From contig NZ_CP070225.1 in NCBI RefSeq assembly GCF_021631985.1, forward strand, positions 8,308,001 through 8,372,000: a stretch of 64,000 bases of DNA, in the 5' to 3' direction. Within the stretch, counting starts at the first letter, position 1. Every line of letters begins with the position of its first letter. Below, piece by piece: positions 43,151 through 52,452 of this stretch. A program made the translations under genes and the position numbers. This stretch comes from Sandaracinus amylolyticus. GTDB lineage: Bacteria > Myxococcota_A > Polyangia > Polyangiales > Sandaracinaceae. Under the pieces are notes generated by a model. That model made no database searches, was not told the DNA's origin, and saw only the letters and a program-made list of their open reading frames with translations.

Positions 43151-43785
43151 TCGCGCGCGCCCTCATCGCGCTCGCCGCGCTGCTGCTCGTGCCCTCGCCC
43201 GTGCACGCGCAGGACACGATCGCGCGCCGCGCGATGTCGGTGCGCTTCGAGGACGGAGCCGCGCACGTCGATGCCGAGGCCAGCGATCTCGCCGACGCCG
43301 CGCTGCGCCGTCGTCTCTCGAGCGGCCTGCCCCAGACCCTCGTCACCCGGGTCTACGCGTTCCACGGCGACACCACGACGCCGATCGCGATCGGCGTGCG
43401 CTCCTGCCGCATCACCCACGACCCGTGGGGCCTCACCTATCGCGTGCAGATCCAGACCGAGTCGTCGGATCGCAGCGAGACGATGCGCAGCGTCGAGCAG
43501 GTGATCGACGCGTGCCTCGATCTGCGCGCGCTGCGCGTCGGTCGCTCGCGCGACTGGGCTCCGTCGCGCGGCCAGAGCGTGTGGCTCGCCGCGATCATCG
43601 AGCTGAACCCGCTCTCGCCCGACACCGTGCACCGCATCCGCCGCTGGCTCGCCCGGCCCGACGGAGCGGGCGTCGAAGGCGACGCGTTCTTCGGCTCGTT
43701 CGTCTCGCTCTTCGTGAACCGCCGCATCGGCGAGGCCGAGCGCACCATCCGCTATCGCTCGTCCGGCGAGGTGCGGGTGCCATGA
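43147..43785 (+). CDS. DUF4390-like exported protein
   Basis: 212-residue predicted periplasmic protein. A signal peptide (about 1-22, ending VHAQ) is followed by a beta-rich domain with AAHVDAEASDLADAALRRRLSSGLPQTLVTRVY and a C-terminal ELNPLSPDTVHRIRRWL region. This pattern matches DUF4390, which in proteobacteria is often encoded just before an NtrY-type kinase, as it is here. Function is unknown. Both ends overlap neighbours by four bases. Confidence 0.7.
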   Translation: MIARALIALAALLLVPSPVHAQDTIARRAMSVRFEDGAAHVDAEASDLADAALRRRLSSGLPQTLVTRVYAFHGDTTTPIAIGVRSCRITHDPWGLTYRVQIQTESSDRSETMRSVEQVIDACLDLRALRVGRSRDWAPSRGQSVWLAAIIELNPLSPDTVHRIRRWLARPDGAGVEGDAFFGSFVSLFVNRRIGEAERTIRYRSSGEVRVP

Positions 43786-45356
43786 CCAAGAGCCCGCTGA
43801 GGCTCGGTCGCTTCGAGCGACGCGTGCTCGCGGTGATCGCCGCGGTCGCGTTCGTGCCGCTGATCGGCGCGCTGGTGCTGGGCCGCGGCGTGCTCGCGGA
43901 GTCGTATCGCGTCGGGGTCAACCCGCGGGTGCGAAGGCAGCTCGAGGCGAGCCTCGAGACCTACCACGAGTACCTCGTCGCGATGCGCGCCGACGCCGAG
44001 CGCAGCGCCGACGCGGTCGCCTACGACTACCGCCTCGTCGACGCGCTGCGTGCCCACGACACCAGCACCGCGCGCGACGTGCTCGACGCCGCGCTGGCGC
44101 GCCACGAGCACCTCGCCGCGATCGAGATCGTCGGCGACGACGGCGGGATGCTCGCCGCGAGCACGCGCGATCTCGACCCCGATCGTGACCGCCACCTCGT
44201 GCTCGAGCGCGACTTCGAGGGCACCGCGGATCCCGCGCTCCAGCACGTGACGGTGCGGGTCACGGTCGCCGCGCCGAACGAGCCCTTCCTCGCCTATCAG
44301 CGCGCGGGCGAGGTCGTCGAGGTGTTCCGCCACCTCGAGGCGAGCACGTCGTACGTCGCGGGCTTCTACCTCGCGGTCTACATCGCGCTGCTGCTCAGCG
44401 TCGCGGTGGTCGCGCTCGCGATCGGCATCGTGGTCTCGCGGCGCGTCACCCGCCGCATCGTGGTGCTCGCGGACGCGACCCAGCGGGTCGGTGGCGGCGA
44501 TCTCACGGTCGAGGTCCCCACCGACGAGGCCGACGAGGTCGGCGAGCTCACCCGCGCGTTCAACGCGATGGTCCGCGACATCCGCACCTCGCGCGATCGC
44601 ATCGAGTACCTCCAGCGCGTCGGCGCGTGGCAGGAGATGGCGCGCCGCCTCGCCCACGAGATCAAGAACCCGCTCACGCCGATCCAGCTCGCGGTGCAGC
44701 AGCTCCACCAGAGCTATCGCGGCGAGGACGCGCGCTACCGCCGCACCCTCGACGACGTGCGCGACATCGTCGAGGAAGAGATCACCACGCTGCGCCGACT
44801 GGTGAAGGAGTTTGGCGAGTTCGCGCGCCTGCCCACGCCCGAGCTCGCGCCCGCGGATCTGCGCGCCCTGGCGCGCGACTTCGCGAAGGGCGTCGATCCC
44901 GAGGCGATGGCCTCGGAGGGCGAGGCACCGCGCCCGGGGCTCCCGATCCCGAGCGTCCGGCTCGACATCGATCCCGACGTGCCGCTCCCGGTCGTGATCG
45001 ACGCCCAGATGCTCCGCCGCTGCCTCGACAACCTGGTGCGCAACGCCGTGCAGGCGACGGTCGCGAGCCGCGCTCGCGGTGGCCCCGGCAGCACGGTGAT
45101 CGTCGCGGCACGACGCGAGGGCGACGACGCGCTGCTCGAGGTGCGCGACGACGGCCCCGGCGTGCCGCTCGGCGCGCGCGAGCGCGTGTTCGACCCGTAC
45201 TACACGACGCGCGAGGAAGGCACCGGCCTGGGCCTCGCGATCGTGAAGAAGGTCGTGCTCGAGCACGGCGGTACGATCTCGTGCGACGAGGCGCCCGAGG
45301 GCGGCGCGCTCTTCCGCATCCGGCTCCCGATCGAACGCGAAGGATCATCCGCATGA
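43782..45356 (+). CDS. NtrY-like membrane histidine kinase
   Basis: 524-residue sensor kinase. One transmembrane helix near 18-36 and another near 190-215 enclose a periplasmic sensor of about 150 residues. HAMP (about 215-270), HisKA with H-box LAHEIKNPLTPIQLAVQQL (about 285-340) and an HATPase domain follow, with NLVRNAVQA, DDGPGV and GTGLGLAIVKK. The HEIKNPLTPIQ box is typical of NtrY/NtrB-type kinases. No response regulator is encoded next to it, so the partner lies elsewhere. It overlaps the DUF4390-like gene before it and the TlpA-like gene after it by four bases each. Confidence 0.88.
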   Translation: MTKSPLRLGRFERRVLAVIAAVAFVPLIGALVLGRGVLAESYRVGVNPRVRRQLEASLETYHEYLVAMRADAERSADAVAYDYRLVDALRAHDTSTARDVLDAALARHEHLAAIEIVGDDGGMLAASTRDLDPDRDRHLVLERDFEGTADPALQHVTVRVTVAAPNEPFLAYQRAGEVVEVFRHLEASTSYVAGFYLAVYIALLLSVAVVALAIGIVVSRRVTRRIVVLADATQRVGGGDLTVEVPTDEADEVGELTRAFNAMVRDIRTSRDRIEYLQRVGAWQEMARRLAHEIKNPLTPIQLAVQQLHQSYRGEDARYRRTLDDVRDIVEEEITTLRRLVKEFGEFARLPTPELAPADLRALARDFAKGVDPEAMASEGEAPRPGLPIPSVRLDIDPDVPLPVVIDAQMLRRCLDNLVRNAVQATVASRARGGPGSTVIVAARREGDDALLEVRDDGPGVPLGARERVFDPYYTTREEGTGLGLAIVKKVVLEHGGTISCDEAPEGGALFRIRLPIEREGSSA

Positions 45357-45916
45357 GCGACGGTGGACCCTCGACGCGCACCATCCTGCGCGCCCTCGGC
45401 TTCGGCTTCGCGCTGCTGGTGCTCGGGGCGTGGCTCGCGCGGAGCTTCTTCCCGGCCGAGAGCCCGCTGATGTCGCAGCCCGCGCCACCGCTCGAGGGGC
45501 GCATCGTCGCGGGCGAGGGCGCGGATCGCGAGGACCGGGTGTCGCTCGAGTCGCTGCGCGGGCGCCCGGTGATCCTCGACTTCTGGGCGAGCTGGTGCCC
45601 GCCCTGCCGCGCCTCGATCCCGATCCTGTCGCGCCTCGCCGCGACCCACGCCGACGCGGGCCTGGTCACGCTGGGCGTGAACGTCGAGGCGAACCAGACG
45701 CGCAGCTTCGTCGAGCGCGCGCATCGCGCGCTGCGCTCGGGATTTCCCACGCTGCACGACGAGCACTATCGGATGCAGGCCGACTACGGGGTCGAGTCGC
45801 TCCCCACGCTGGTGCTGATCGACCGGCGCGGGGTGGTGCGCAGAGTCGAGGTCGGAGTGCCCGACGAGACCGACCTCGACGCGCAGATCCGCGAATTGCT
45901 TGCAGAAAACCCCTGA
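45353..45916 (+). CDS. TlpA/ResA-like membrane-anchored thioredoxin
   Basis: 187-residue protein with an N-terminal membrane anchor (about 10-30) and a periplasmic thioredoxin domain. The active site is WCPPC (Trp81-Cys82-Pro-Pro-Cys85), and the cis-Pro loop is VESLPTLVLID. Such proteins reduce or exchange disulfides outside the cytoplasm, for example in cytochrome c maturation. Here it ends a run of four overlapping envelope genes, so it may act on a Cys-containing envelope partner; no cytochrome gene is near. Confidence 0.92.
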   Translation: MSDGGPSTRTILRALGFGFALLVLGAWLARSFFPAESPLMSQPAPPLEGRIVAGEGADREDRVSLESLRGRPVILDFWASWCPPCRASIPILSRLAATHADAGLVTLGVNVEANQTRSFVERAHRALRSGFPTLHDEHYRMQADYGVESLPTLVLIDRRGVVRRVEVGVPDETDLDAQIRELLAENP

Positions 45917-45933
45917 ACGTCAATTTCGTCGGC

Positions 45934-45962
45934 TTGCCCGGGTTGTGGTCGGCTGGTATCTT
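45934..45962 (+). promoter_or_regulatory. Sigma70-like promoter upstream of the Fic-like gene
   Basis: TTGCCC at 45934-45939 and TATCTT at 45957-45962 are 17 bases apart, each matching four of six consensus positions. They lie about 48 bases upstream of the Fic-like start and after the stop of the TlpA-like gene. Confidence 0.4.
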
Positions 45963-46009
45963 TGCCGGGCCGCGGGCCCTTTGGTTCGCGTGGGTCTTTC
46001 CGAGCCTGG

Positions 46010-46876
46010 ATGAGCAGCCACGCCATGTCGTCGCAGAACCCCGGGGCCGAATTCACGCGCCTCCAGCAGCAGGCGCAGAAGCTCGACGAGCGTCTCGTGG
46101 TCCTGCAGCGCCTCTACGCGGCGGCCCCCGAGGACGCGCGCAAGGACTACAACTTCAAGCTCGACCTCTCGTGGATCCACCACGACAGCGCGCTCGAAGG
46201 CGTCGTCTACTCGATCCCCGAGCTGCACGCCGCGCTGCAGGGCCAGCCGCCCGCCGATGCCTCGCTGGTCCCGACGTTCGACGAGATCCGGCAGAACAAG
46301 GCCGCGGTCGATCTCGTGCGCGAGATGGCGACGCGCAAGAAGCTCAAGATCGACCTCGACACGCTGAAGGACCTCTACGTGTGCCTCGCGCCCGAGGAGA
46401 TCGAGGGCAAGAAGCCTCCGGCGTACCGGAAGGACATGCCGATCCACCGGCTGTACTTCCACGAGATCGCGACGCCCGACAAGATCAGCTACAAGCTGCG
46501 CCAGTTCACGCAGTGGGTGAACGCCGCGGAGACCAAGCGCACCACGCACCCGGTGCGGCTCGCGGCGAAGGCGCACTTCCAGCTGCTGCACATCTACCCG
46601 TTCCCCAAGCACAGCGGGAAGGTCGCGCGTCTGGTCGGCAACCTGATCCTGCTGCAGAACGGGTTCCCGCCCGCGATCATCCACGCGACCGAGCGCCAGC
46701 GTTACTACGACGCGCTCAAGACCAACGACAACGCGCTCGCGACCGTGGTGCGCGAGGCGCTGATGAGCTCGATGGAGAGCGCGATCCGCTACTTCGAGAC
46801 GATCGCGCCGCCGGCGCCGGTCGAAGAGCCCGCGCCCAAGCCGCGCAAGAAGGCGGCGGGCGCGAAGAAGCGCTGA
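46010..46876 (+). CDS. Degenerate Fic-domain protein (pseudo-Fic)
   Basis: 288-residue cytoplasmic protein. The fold follows class II Fic proteins: an inhibitory-motif-like helix with SALEG (60-64), then THPVRLAAKAHFQLLHIYPF and the core loop. The loop normally reads HPFxDGNGRxGR, where His deprotonates the target and Asp/Glu and the GNG loop bind the nucleotide. Here it is YPFPKHSGKVAR: Tyr196 for the catalytic His, Lys200 for the acid, and His201-Ser202-Gly203 for GNG. Nucleotidyl transfer is therefore unlikely. The C-terminal tail is Lys/Pro/Ala-rich, suggesting a binding role. The ATG at 46010 was chosen; 46025 is also possible. It is followed by a convergent membrane gene. Confidence 0.78.
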   Translation: MSSHAMSSQNPGAEFTRLQQQAQKLDERLVVLQRLYAAAPEDARKDYNFKLDLSWIHHDSALEGVVYSIPELHAALQGQPPADASLVPTFDEIRQNKAAVDLVREMATRKKLKIDLDTLKDLYVCLAPEEIEGKKPPAYRKDMPIHRLYFHEIATPDKISYKLRQFTQWVNAAETKRTTHPVRLAAKAHFQLLHIYPFPKHSGKVARLVGNLILLQNGFPPAIIHATERQRYYDALKTNDNALATVVREALMSSMESAIRYFETIAPPAPVEEPAPKPRKKAAGAKKR

Positions 46877-46882
46877 GCAGGG

Positions 46883-47479
46883 CTACTCGGGCCCGCGCTC
46901 ACCGCCGGGCAGCACGTCGATCAGCGCGCGCTCGACGCGATCGCCGACCAGCGTGAGGCGCGGCGCGCCCTCGAAGTCGATCACCATCGCCACGCGCCCA
47001 CCGGCGTCGTGCAGGATCGTGAAGCGCGCCTTCGCGCCGTGGGGCGGGAGGTGCTCGCCGTGCCCGCGCACCTTCGCGCTGCCGCGACGCAGCAGCGAGA
47101 GCACGCGACCGCCGAGCGGCAGGCGATCGGGTACGTGACCCTCGGGCACTTCGTCGGAGTGGGAGAGCAGCGCGAGCTCGCGCGCCTCGTCGTCGAGCTG
47201 CGCGACCCACGCGGTGCGCGTGTTCTCGGGCGCGCGGAAGATCGAGAGCAGCGTGCCCTCTTCGTCGAGCTCGATCATCCCCGCGAGCCAGAGCTCGTCG
47301 CCGACGTGCAGCAGCACGTCGCCGACCCGCAGCCCACGCCGCGGATCGTTCGCGCGTGCTGCCGCCGCGAGCCGCTTCTCGCGCTCGGCGTCCTGCGCTG
47401 CGCGCCGTTGCACGATGGCCCGCGCGACCGCGGACGCGACGACCACCGCCGCCGCGCTCACCGCGAGCTCGATGATCAC
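46883..47479 (-). CDS. Membrane-anchored protein, hypothetical
   Basis: 198-residue protein with one N-terminal transmembrane helix (about 3-22) and a short charged linker. A beta-rich domain follows (about 45-190, RVGDVLLHVGDELWLAGMIELDEEGTL and ARFTILHDAGGRVAMVIDFEG). I do not recognise a family with confidence; it has a DUF4178-like flavour. Its GTG start overlaps the thiE stop, so translation is coupled to thiE. Confidence 0.6.
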   Translation of the reverse strand: MIIELAVSAAAVVVASAVARAIVQRRAAQDAEREKRLAAAARANDPRRGLRVGDVLLHVGDELWLAGMIELDEEGTLLSIFRAPENTRTAWVAQLDDEARELALLSHSDEVPEGHVPDRLPLGGRVLSLLRRGSAKVRGHGEHLPPHGAKARFTILHDAGGRVAMVIDFEGAPRLTLVGDRVERALIDVLPGGERGPE

Positions 47480-48096
47480 CCCGTGCTCCCCGAGAGCGCG
47501 CGATGCAGCGCGCGCGCAGCCTGCTCGGGATCGGGGGCCTCGCCGATCGCCGCGATCGCCGCGCCGAGCGCGACGCCGGTGCGCGCGACGCCGGACGCGC
47601 TCGCCTCGGTGATCCCGCCGATCGCGACGATCGGCACCCGCGCGACGCGCACCGCGCGCGCGAGCCCCTCGAGCCCGACCACGGGATCGGGGTTCTCCTT
47701 GCTCTTCGTCGCGAACACCGGCCCGAAGCCGACGAGGTTCGCGCCCTCGTCCATCGCGACACGCAGCTGCGCGAGGTCGTGGGTCGAGCGGCCGATCATC
47801 ATGCGACCCACGATGCGGCGCGCCTCGGCGATCGGCAGATCGTCCTGCCCGAGGTGCAGTCCGTCGGCGTCGACGAGCAGCGCGAGATCGGGGCGATCGT
47901 TCACCACGAAGGGCACGCCGCGCTCCTTCGCGCGCGACCGCACCGCGCGCATCAGCGCGAGCCGCTCGCGGTCCGGCATCCGCTTCGCGCGGACCTGGAT
48001 GATCGCGCATCCACCTCGCAGGATCGCGCTCGCGACCTCGAGCGGATCACGCCCTGCACACCGTTCCGGATCGACGATCGCGTAGAGCCCCCGCAC
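47476..48096 (-). CDS. thiE: Thiamine-phosphate synthase
   Basis: 206-residue TIM-barrel enzyme that joins hydroxymethylpyrimidine diphosphate and thiazole phosphate to make thiamine phosphate. Motifs: YAIVDPE near the start, IIQVRAKRM (about 34-42), NDRPDLALLVDADGLHLGQDDLP (in part), GRSTHDL, GFGPVFATKSKEN and IVAIGGITE. The length is normal. No other thi gene is adjacent, and no TPP riboswitch motif is seen upstream. It is followed by an overlapping membrane-protein gene and diverges from the DUF2079 gene. Confidence 0.95.
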   Translation of the reverse strand: MRGLYAIVDPERCAGRDPLEVASAILRGGCAIIQVRAKRMPDRERLALMRAVRSRAKERGVPFVVNDRPDLALLVDADGLHLGQDDLPIAEARRIVGRMMIGRSTHDLAQLRVAMDEGANLVGFGPVFATKSKENPDPVVGLEGLARAVRVARVPIVAIGGITEASASGVARTGVALGAAIAAIGEAPDPEQAARALHRALSGSTG

Positions 48097-48210
48097 GGCG
48101 CCAACATAGGCGTTGCCCCCACCCCGATGCAACCCCTCGGAATTGCTGCGCTCCACGCGCAGTGATCCCGCCTTGCGAGCACCCCGCGCGTCGCCCACCC
48201 TTGCGCCGCC

Positions 48211-50073
48211 GTGAGAGAGTGGTGGCGCGATGCGCGCGGCGAGCCCTCGCCGATCCCGTGGGCCGGCACGCGTCGCGCGCTGCACGCGATGGTGCTCGTC
48301 GCCGCGATCACGTTCGCGACGCTCTCGCTGCTGCGCTGGCACACGTTCCACAACGAGACGTTCGATCTCGCGTTCTACGCGCGGATGTCGTGGGGCGCGG
48401 TGCACGGCGACGGATGGAACCCGATCGTCGGCGCGCACGAGCTCGGCCTGCACCTCGCGTGGATCCTGCGGCCGCTCGGGCTGATCGGGATGCTCTTCGG
48501 GCAGGCGCCGACGTTGCTCGTCGCGCAGTCCTTCGCGCTCGCGGCCGCCGCGCTGCCGATCGCGCGCATCGGCGCGCGGCACCTCGGCGCGCCGGGCGCG
48601 ATCGTCGCGGCGCTCGCGTGGCTGCTCCATCCCAACCTCGCGCACGTCGCGTCGGAGGAGTTCCATCCCGGCAGCATCGCGGTGCTCCCGCTCGCGTGGG
48701 CAGCCGAGTCGCTCGATCGACGCAGCGGTCCGGGGATCGTGCTCGCGACCCTCGGCGTGCTGCTCTGCCGTGAAGATCTCGGCCTGGTCACGACGCTGGT
48801 CGGGGTCGGGGCGTGCGTGCTGGCGCTGCGCTCGCCGCGCTCGATCGAGCGCACCCGCCTCGCGCGCGCCGGCGTGATCGTCGCGGTGATCTCGCTCGCG
48901 TACGTGCTCGTCTTCGTGCTGGTGCTGCACCCGCGCTTCGCGCCGCCCGAGGGATCGCTCGAGCTGCACTTCGGGCGCTTCGGACGCAGCACGACCGAGG
49001 TCGCGCAGTACGTGATCACGCATCCTGCGGAGCTGATCGCGCACCTCTCGGTGCGACACCGCGTGCTCTACCTCGCGCTGATCACCGCGCCGTGCGCGCT
49101 GCTCCCGCTCGTGCGCCCGGGGTTCCTCCTGATCGCGGCGCCGGTGCTCGCGATCAACCTGCTCTCGGACTTCCCGGGCACGACCGATCTCGACTCGCAC
49201 TACCTCACGCCCGCGATGCCCTTCGTGCTCGCGGCCGCGATCCACGGCGCTGCGGCGCTGCCCGATCGCGCGCTGCTGCGCGTCGCGCCGCTCGCGGCGA
49301 GCGCGCTCTTCGCGCACCTGATCGCGGGTGGCACGCCGCTCTCGCTCGTGTTCTCGCGCGAGCCGTTCGTCGCCGACGAGAGCACCGACGCGGCGCGCCG
49401 CATCGTCGCGCGCATCGGGCCGAGCGCATCGGTGCAGGCGCCCGACGCGCTCCTGCCGCACCTCGCGGAGCGACGGGATCTGCGCCGCGCGCCGCCGCCC
49501 GAGACGCGCGCCGACTTCGTGGTGCTCGACGCATCACACCGGGTGCGCTTCGCCCACGAGGAGGACCTCCTCCGCACCAGCGAGGAGCCCCAGACCCGCG
49601 CCTGGATCGCGCGTGACGATCACGCGCTGGTCGAGGCCGGCGGCGACTATCTGCTGCTCGAGCGCGGCCGCGATCCCCGCGAGGGCATCGGGGCGCGCGC
49701 GATCGTCGATCACGACGACGATCGACGCGCCGGTCGTCGCCTCACCGGATGCCTGCGGCTGCGCGACGCGCGGCTCGAGCGGCGGGGCAGCGGGCTCGTG
49801 CTCACGCTCGATCTGCTCGCGCTCGGTGCCTGTCCTTCCGACCTCGCGCTGCGCATCGGCGAGGGCAAGCGACCGCGCCGGGTCGACCTGATCGCGAACG
49901 GATGGCTCTCGCCCGCGCACTTCCGCGCCGGCGACGTGATCCGTTCCGAGCACCCGCTCGGACCCGCCGAAGTCCGCCCCGGCCGGCTCCGGGTGGGGAC
50001 CCTCCGCTCGAGCGGCGCCCGCCCCGAGCACCTCGATCCTCACTCGATCGTCATCGACGCAGCAATTCCGTGA
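48211..50073 (+). CDS. DUF2079 family multi-pass membrane protein
   Basis: 620-residue membrane protein with about ten hydrophobic helices between residues 25 and 380. The DUF2079 signature is TFHNETFDLAFYARMSWG near 45-63 and FDLxFY-like sequences. EEFHPGSIAVLPL and the segment around DLDSHYLTPAMPF are also typical. The fold resembles GT-C glycosyltransferases, so a role in glycan or lipid-linked sugar transfer is possible but unproven. The C-terminal soluble part (about 400-620) is less conserved. The GTG start at 48211 begins a compact N-terminus. Confidence 0.85.
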   Translation: MREWWRDARGEPSPIPWAGTRRALHAMVLVAAITFATLSLLRWHTFHNETFDLAFYARMSWGAVHGDGWNPIVGAHELGLHLAWILRPLGLIGMLFGQAPTLLVAQSFALAAAALPIARIGARHLGAPGAIVAALAWLLHPNLAHVASEEFHPGSIAVLPLAWAAESLDRRSGPGIVLATLGVLLCREDLGLVTTLVGVGACVLALRSPRSIERTRLARAGVIVAVISLAYVLVFVLVLHPRFAPPEGSLELHFGRFGRSTTEVAQYVITHPAELIAHLSVRHRVLYLALITAPCALLPLVRPGFLLIAAPVLAINLLSDFPGTTDLDSHYLTPAMPFVLAAAIHGAAALPDRALLRVAPLAASALFAHLIAGGTPLSLVFSREPFVADESTDAARRIVARIGPSASVQAPDALLPHLAERRDLRRAPPPETRADFVVLDASHRVRFAHEEDLLRTSEEPQTRAWIARDDHALVEAGGDYLLLERGRDPREGIGARAIVDHDDDRRAGRRLTGCLRLRDARLERRGSGLVLTLDLLALGACPSDLALRIGEGKRPRRVDLIANGWLSPAHFRAGDVIRSEHPLGPAEVRPGRLRVGTLRSSGARPEHLDPHSIVIDAAIP

Positions 50074-50079
50074 CGCTGG

Positions 50080-50109
50080 CTGACGTTGCTCGACGCGGTG
50101 CGCTATGCT
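50080..50109 (+). promoter_or_regulatory. Sigma70-like promoter for the membrane kinase gene
   Basis: CTGACG at 50080-50085 and TATGCT at 50104-50109 are 18 bases apart. The ATG at 50105 is part of the -10 element, which argues that translation starts at the TTG at 50156 instead. Confidence 0.5.
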
Positions 50110-50155
50110 CCCGGCTCGTCGCCGTCCGCTCCCGGCGATCCTCCGGAGGACCCGT

Positions 50156-52078
50156 TTGACGTCCCCCACGTCGAGCTCCGAGATCACCGAAGACTCCGAC
50201 GCGACAGAGCTCGCACTGCGACGCTCCGGCATGTTCCAGGGAAGCTCACGCGCTTCGACACTGACTTCGAGCGGTCCGCAGAGCGACGAGGACGACGGGC
50301 CCACGCTCCTCGAGTCGCGCAAGAACCTGCAGAGCCTCCAGCCCGAGCTCCTCGCCGATCGCTACGAGAGCCGCTCGGTGCTCGGCGAGGGCGGCATGGG
50401 CGAGGTGCGCCTCGTCTGGGATCGCATCGTCGGCCGCGAGGTCGCGATGAAGGTGCTGCTCCCCACGCGCTCGGGGAGATCACGCGCGAAAGAGCGCTTC
50501 CTGCGCGAGGCGCACGTGCAGGGCTACCTGGATCATCCAGGGATCGTCCCGGTGCACGAGGTCGGGACGCTGCCCAGCGGCGAGCCCTTCTTCACGATGA
50601 AGCGGATCCGCGGCGTGACGCTCCACGAGGTGCTCGAGGGGCTGCGCAAGAACGATCCGAACCTGCGCAGCCGCTTCAGCCGGCGCCGCATGCTCTCGGC
50701 GTTCTCGAAGGCGTGCCTCGCGATCGACTACGCGCACGCGCGCGGCGTGGTGCACCGCGATCTGAAGCCCGAGAACGTGATGCTCGGCGACTTCGGCGAG
50801 GTCTACGTGCTCGACTGGGGCGTCGCGCGCATCGTCGGCACCCAGGTGCAGCGCATGCCGATGGCGCTGCTCGGATCGATCACGCGCGCCGAGCAGGACC
50901 TGCTGGGCACGCCGGGCTACATGGCGCCCGAGCAGATCGATCGCTCGAACGACGCCGACTCCGCGGCCGACGTGTACTCGCTCGGCACGATCCTCTTCGA
51001 GGTGCTCACGCTCCAGGCGCTGCATCGCGGCAAGAGCGTGCGCGAGCTGATGATCTCGACGCGCGAGGGCGCCGACGCGCGGTGCTCGGTGCGCGCTCCG
51101 CAGGCCGCGGTGGCGCCCGAGCTCGAGGCGATCTGCGTGCGCGCGACCCACGCCGATCCGCTGAAGCGCCCGCAGGCGCGCGAGCTCCACGAGGCGATCG
51201 AGTCGTTCCTCGACGGCGATCGCGAGACCGCGCGGCGCAAGCTCGTCGCCGATCTGCACCTCCGCGCCGCGAAGGAGACCCTGAAGCGCGCGTCGGGGAC
51301 GAGCGGCGCCGAGGGCGCGACCGCGCAGCGCGATGCGATCCGCGGGCTCGCCCGCGCGCTCTCCGCCGATCCCTCGAACCCCGAGGCGCTGCAGCAGCTC
51401 CTCGATGCGCTCGCGAAGCCGCTCGACGGCAAGCTGCCCGAAGAGGCCGAAGCCGAGGTGCGCGAGGAAGAGGAGAAGCAACACCGCGTCGCGTCGCGCG
51501 CGCTGCGCGCCGGTCGCTTCAGCTGGCTGCTCTACGTGCCGCTCGTGGTGTGGCTCGGCCCGCGCGATCTCGTGCTCGGGTTCACCGCGCTCGGCGCGAT
51601 CATCGCGGCGGTGCTCGTCAGCTGGATCGTCGATCTGCTCCCGAAGCCGCGGCCCTGGATGCGCACCGCGGTCGCGGTGTTCGCGATGCTGACGATCATG
51701 CCGATCGCGTCGTTGTTCTCGCCGCTGATCCTCCTGCCGGCGATCGCGGCTGCGAGCATCCCGACGTTCATGGTGCACCTCGACCGTCCGGGACGCTGGA
51801 TCACGACGGCTGCGGCGTGCATCGCGGCGACGCTGCCGTTCGCGCTCGAGGTCGCGGGTGTGATCCCGCCCTCGGTCCTGATCCGCGACGGAGCGATCAC
51901 GATCCTCCCCCGCATGACCCACTTCCCCGAGTGGCCCACCCGCATCGTGCTGCTGGTGCTCTCGATGTCGCCGCTGCTCACCAGCGCGATCCTGATGGGC
52001 CGCGTGCGCTGGGAGCTCGACGCTGCGCGCCGCCGCGTGCACTGGCATCTCTGGCGGCTGCGCCAGCTGATGCCGTGA
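50156..52078 (+). CDS. Membrane Ser/Thr protein kinase
   Basis: 640-residue kinase. Residues 1-65 are Ser/Thr/Asp-rich. The kinase domain (about 70-360) has GEGGMGEV, Lys99 in [12 protein letters not shown] at 200-207 and DWG instead of DFG at 220-222, with YMAPEQ. The Asp is kept, so activity is likely. A helical stretch (about 370-455) precedes about five hydrophobic segments (about 465-620). I chose the TTG at 50156 because GGAGGA precedes it and the ATG at 50105 lies inside the -10 promoter element. The gene overlaps the next one by four bases and lies close to dnaA. Confidence 0.88.
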   Translation: MTSPTSSSEITEDSDATELALRRSGMFQGSSRASTLTSSGPQSDEDDGPTLLESRKNLQSLQPELLADRYESRSVLGEGGMGEVRLVWDRIVGREVAMKVLLPTRSGRSRAKERFLREAHVQGYLDHPGIVPVHEVGTLPSGEPFFTMKRIRGVTLHEVLEGLRKNDPNLRSRFSRRRMLSAFSKACLAIDYAHARGVVHRDLKPENVMLGDFGEVYVLDWGVARIVGTQVQRMPMALLGSITRAEQDLLGTPGYMAPEQIDRSNDADSAADVYSLGTILFEVLTLQALHRGKSVRELMISTREGADARCSVRAPQAAVAPELEAICVRATHADPLKRPQARELHEAIESFLDGDRETARRKLVADLHLRAAKETLKRASGTSGAEGATAQRDAIRGLARALSADPSNPEALQQLLDALAKPLDGKLPEEAEAEVREEEEKQHRVASRALRAGRFSWLLYVPLVVWLGPRDLVLGFTALGAIIAAVLVSWIVDLLPKPRPWMRTAVAVFAMLTIMPIASLFSPLILLPAIAAASIPTFMVHLDRPGRWITTAAACIAATLPFALEVAGVIPPSVLIRDGAITILPRMTHFPEWPTRIVLLVLSMSPLLTSAILMGRVRWELDAARRRVHWHLWRLRQLMP

Positions 52079-52452
52079 TCCGGATCGGCGAGCATCGCTA
52101 CGAGTCATCGCTCGCCGGCGAGCCGCGCGAAGAAGAGCCTCATGGGTTCGGCTGGCTCGGCACGCTGACGCTCGTCGTGCGCCGGGTCGGCGGCGCCGGC
52201 GCGTTGCGGATCGCATTCGACGGCACCTCGATGGGACGCGACGGAGCCGCGGGCGACGTCATGCGCATGGGCGCGGACGGCCCGGAGTGGCTGCCACTGC
52301 ACGCGACCGTGGTCAGGCGGTGCTTCATCGAAGCCGCGCTCGCCGCCGGGTGGGACGGAGAGCGCGACGACACGCTCGACGGCTGGGCGCTCTACGACGA
52401 CGCGCTCGCGCGCATTCGCGCGCGCGAGCCGCGTCCGCCGACGCTCAGCTGA
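52075..52452 (+). CDS. Small protein after the kinase gene, hypothetical
   Basis: 125-residue predicted cytoplasmic protein whose GTG start overlaps the kinase stop. It is acidic, with a beta-rich start (GEHRYESSLAG, FGWLGTLTLVVRR) and a helical end. No family is recognised. Coupled translation suggests a partner of the kinase. The end overlaps the convergent dnaA stop by eight bases. Confidence 0.6.
   Translation: MIRIGEHRYESSLAGEPREEEPHGFGWLGTLTLVVRRVGGAGALRIAFDGTSMGRDGAAGDVMRMGADGPEWLPLHATVVRRCFIEAALAAGWDGERDDTLDGWALYDDALARIRAREPRPPTLS

Noticed and set aside
48097-48210. TPP riboswitch upstream of thiE
   Set aside because: I see no CUGAGA motif or P2/P4 pairing in the minus-strand leader.
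50105-50155. ATG at 50105 as start of the membrane kinase
   Set aside because: It lies within the -10 element of the best promoter. The TTG at 50156 has a strong ribosome binding site.
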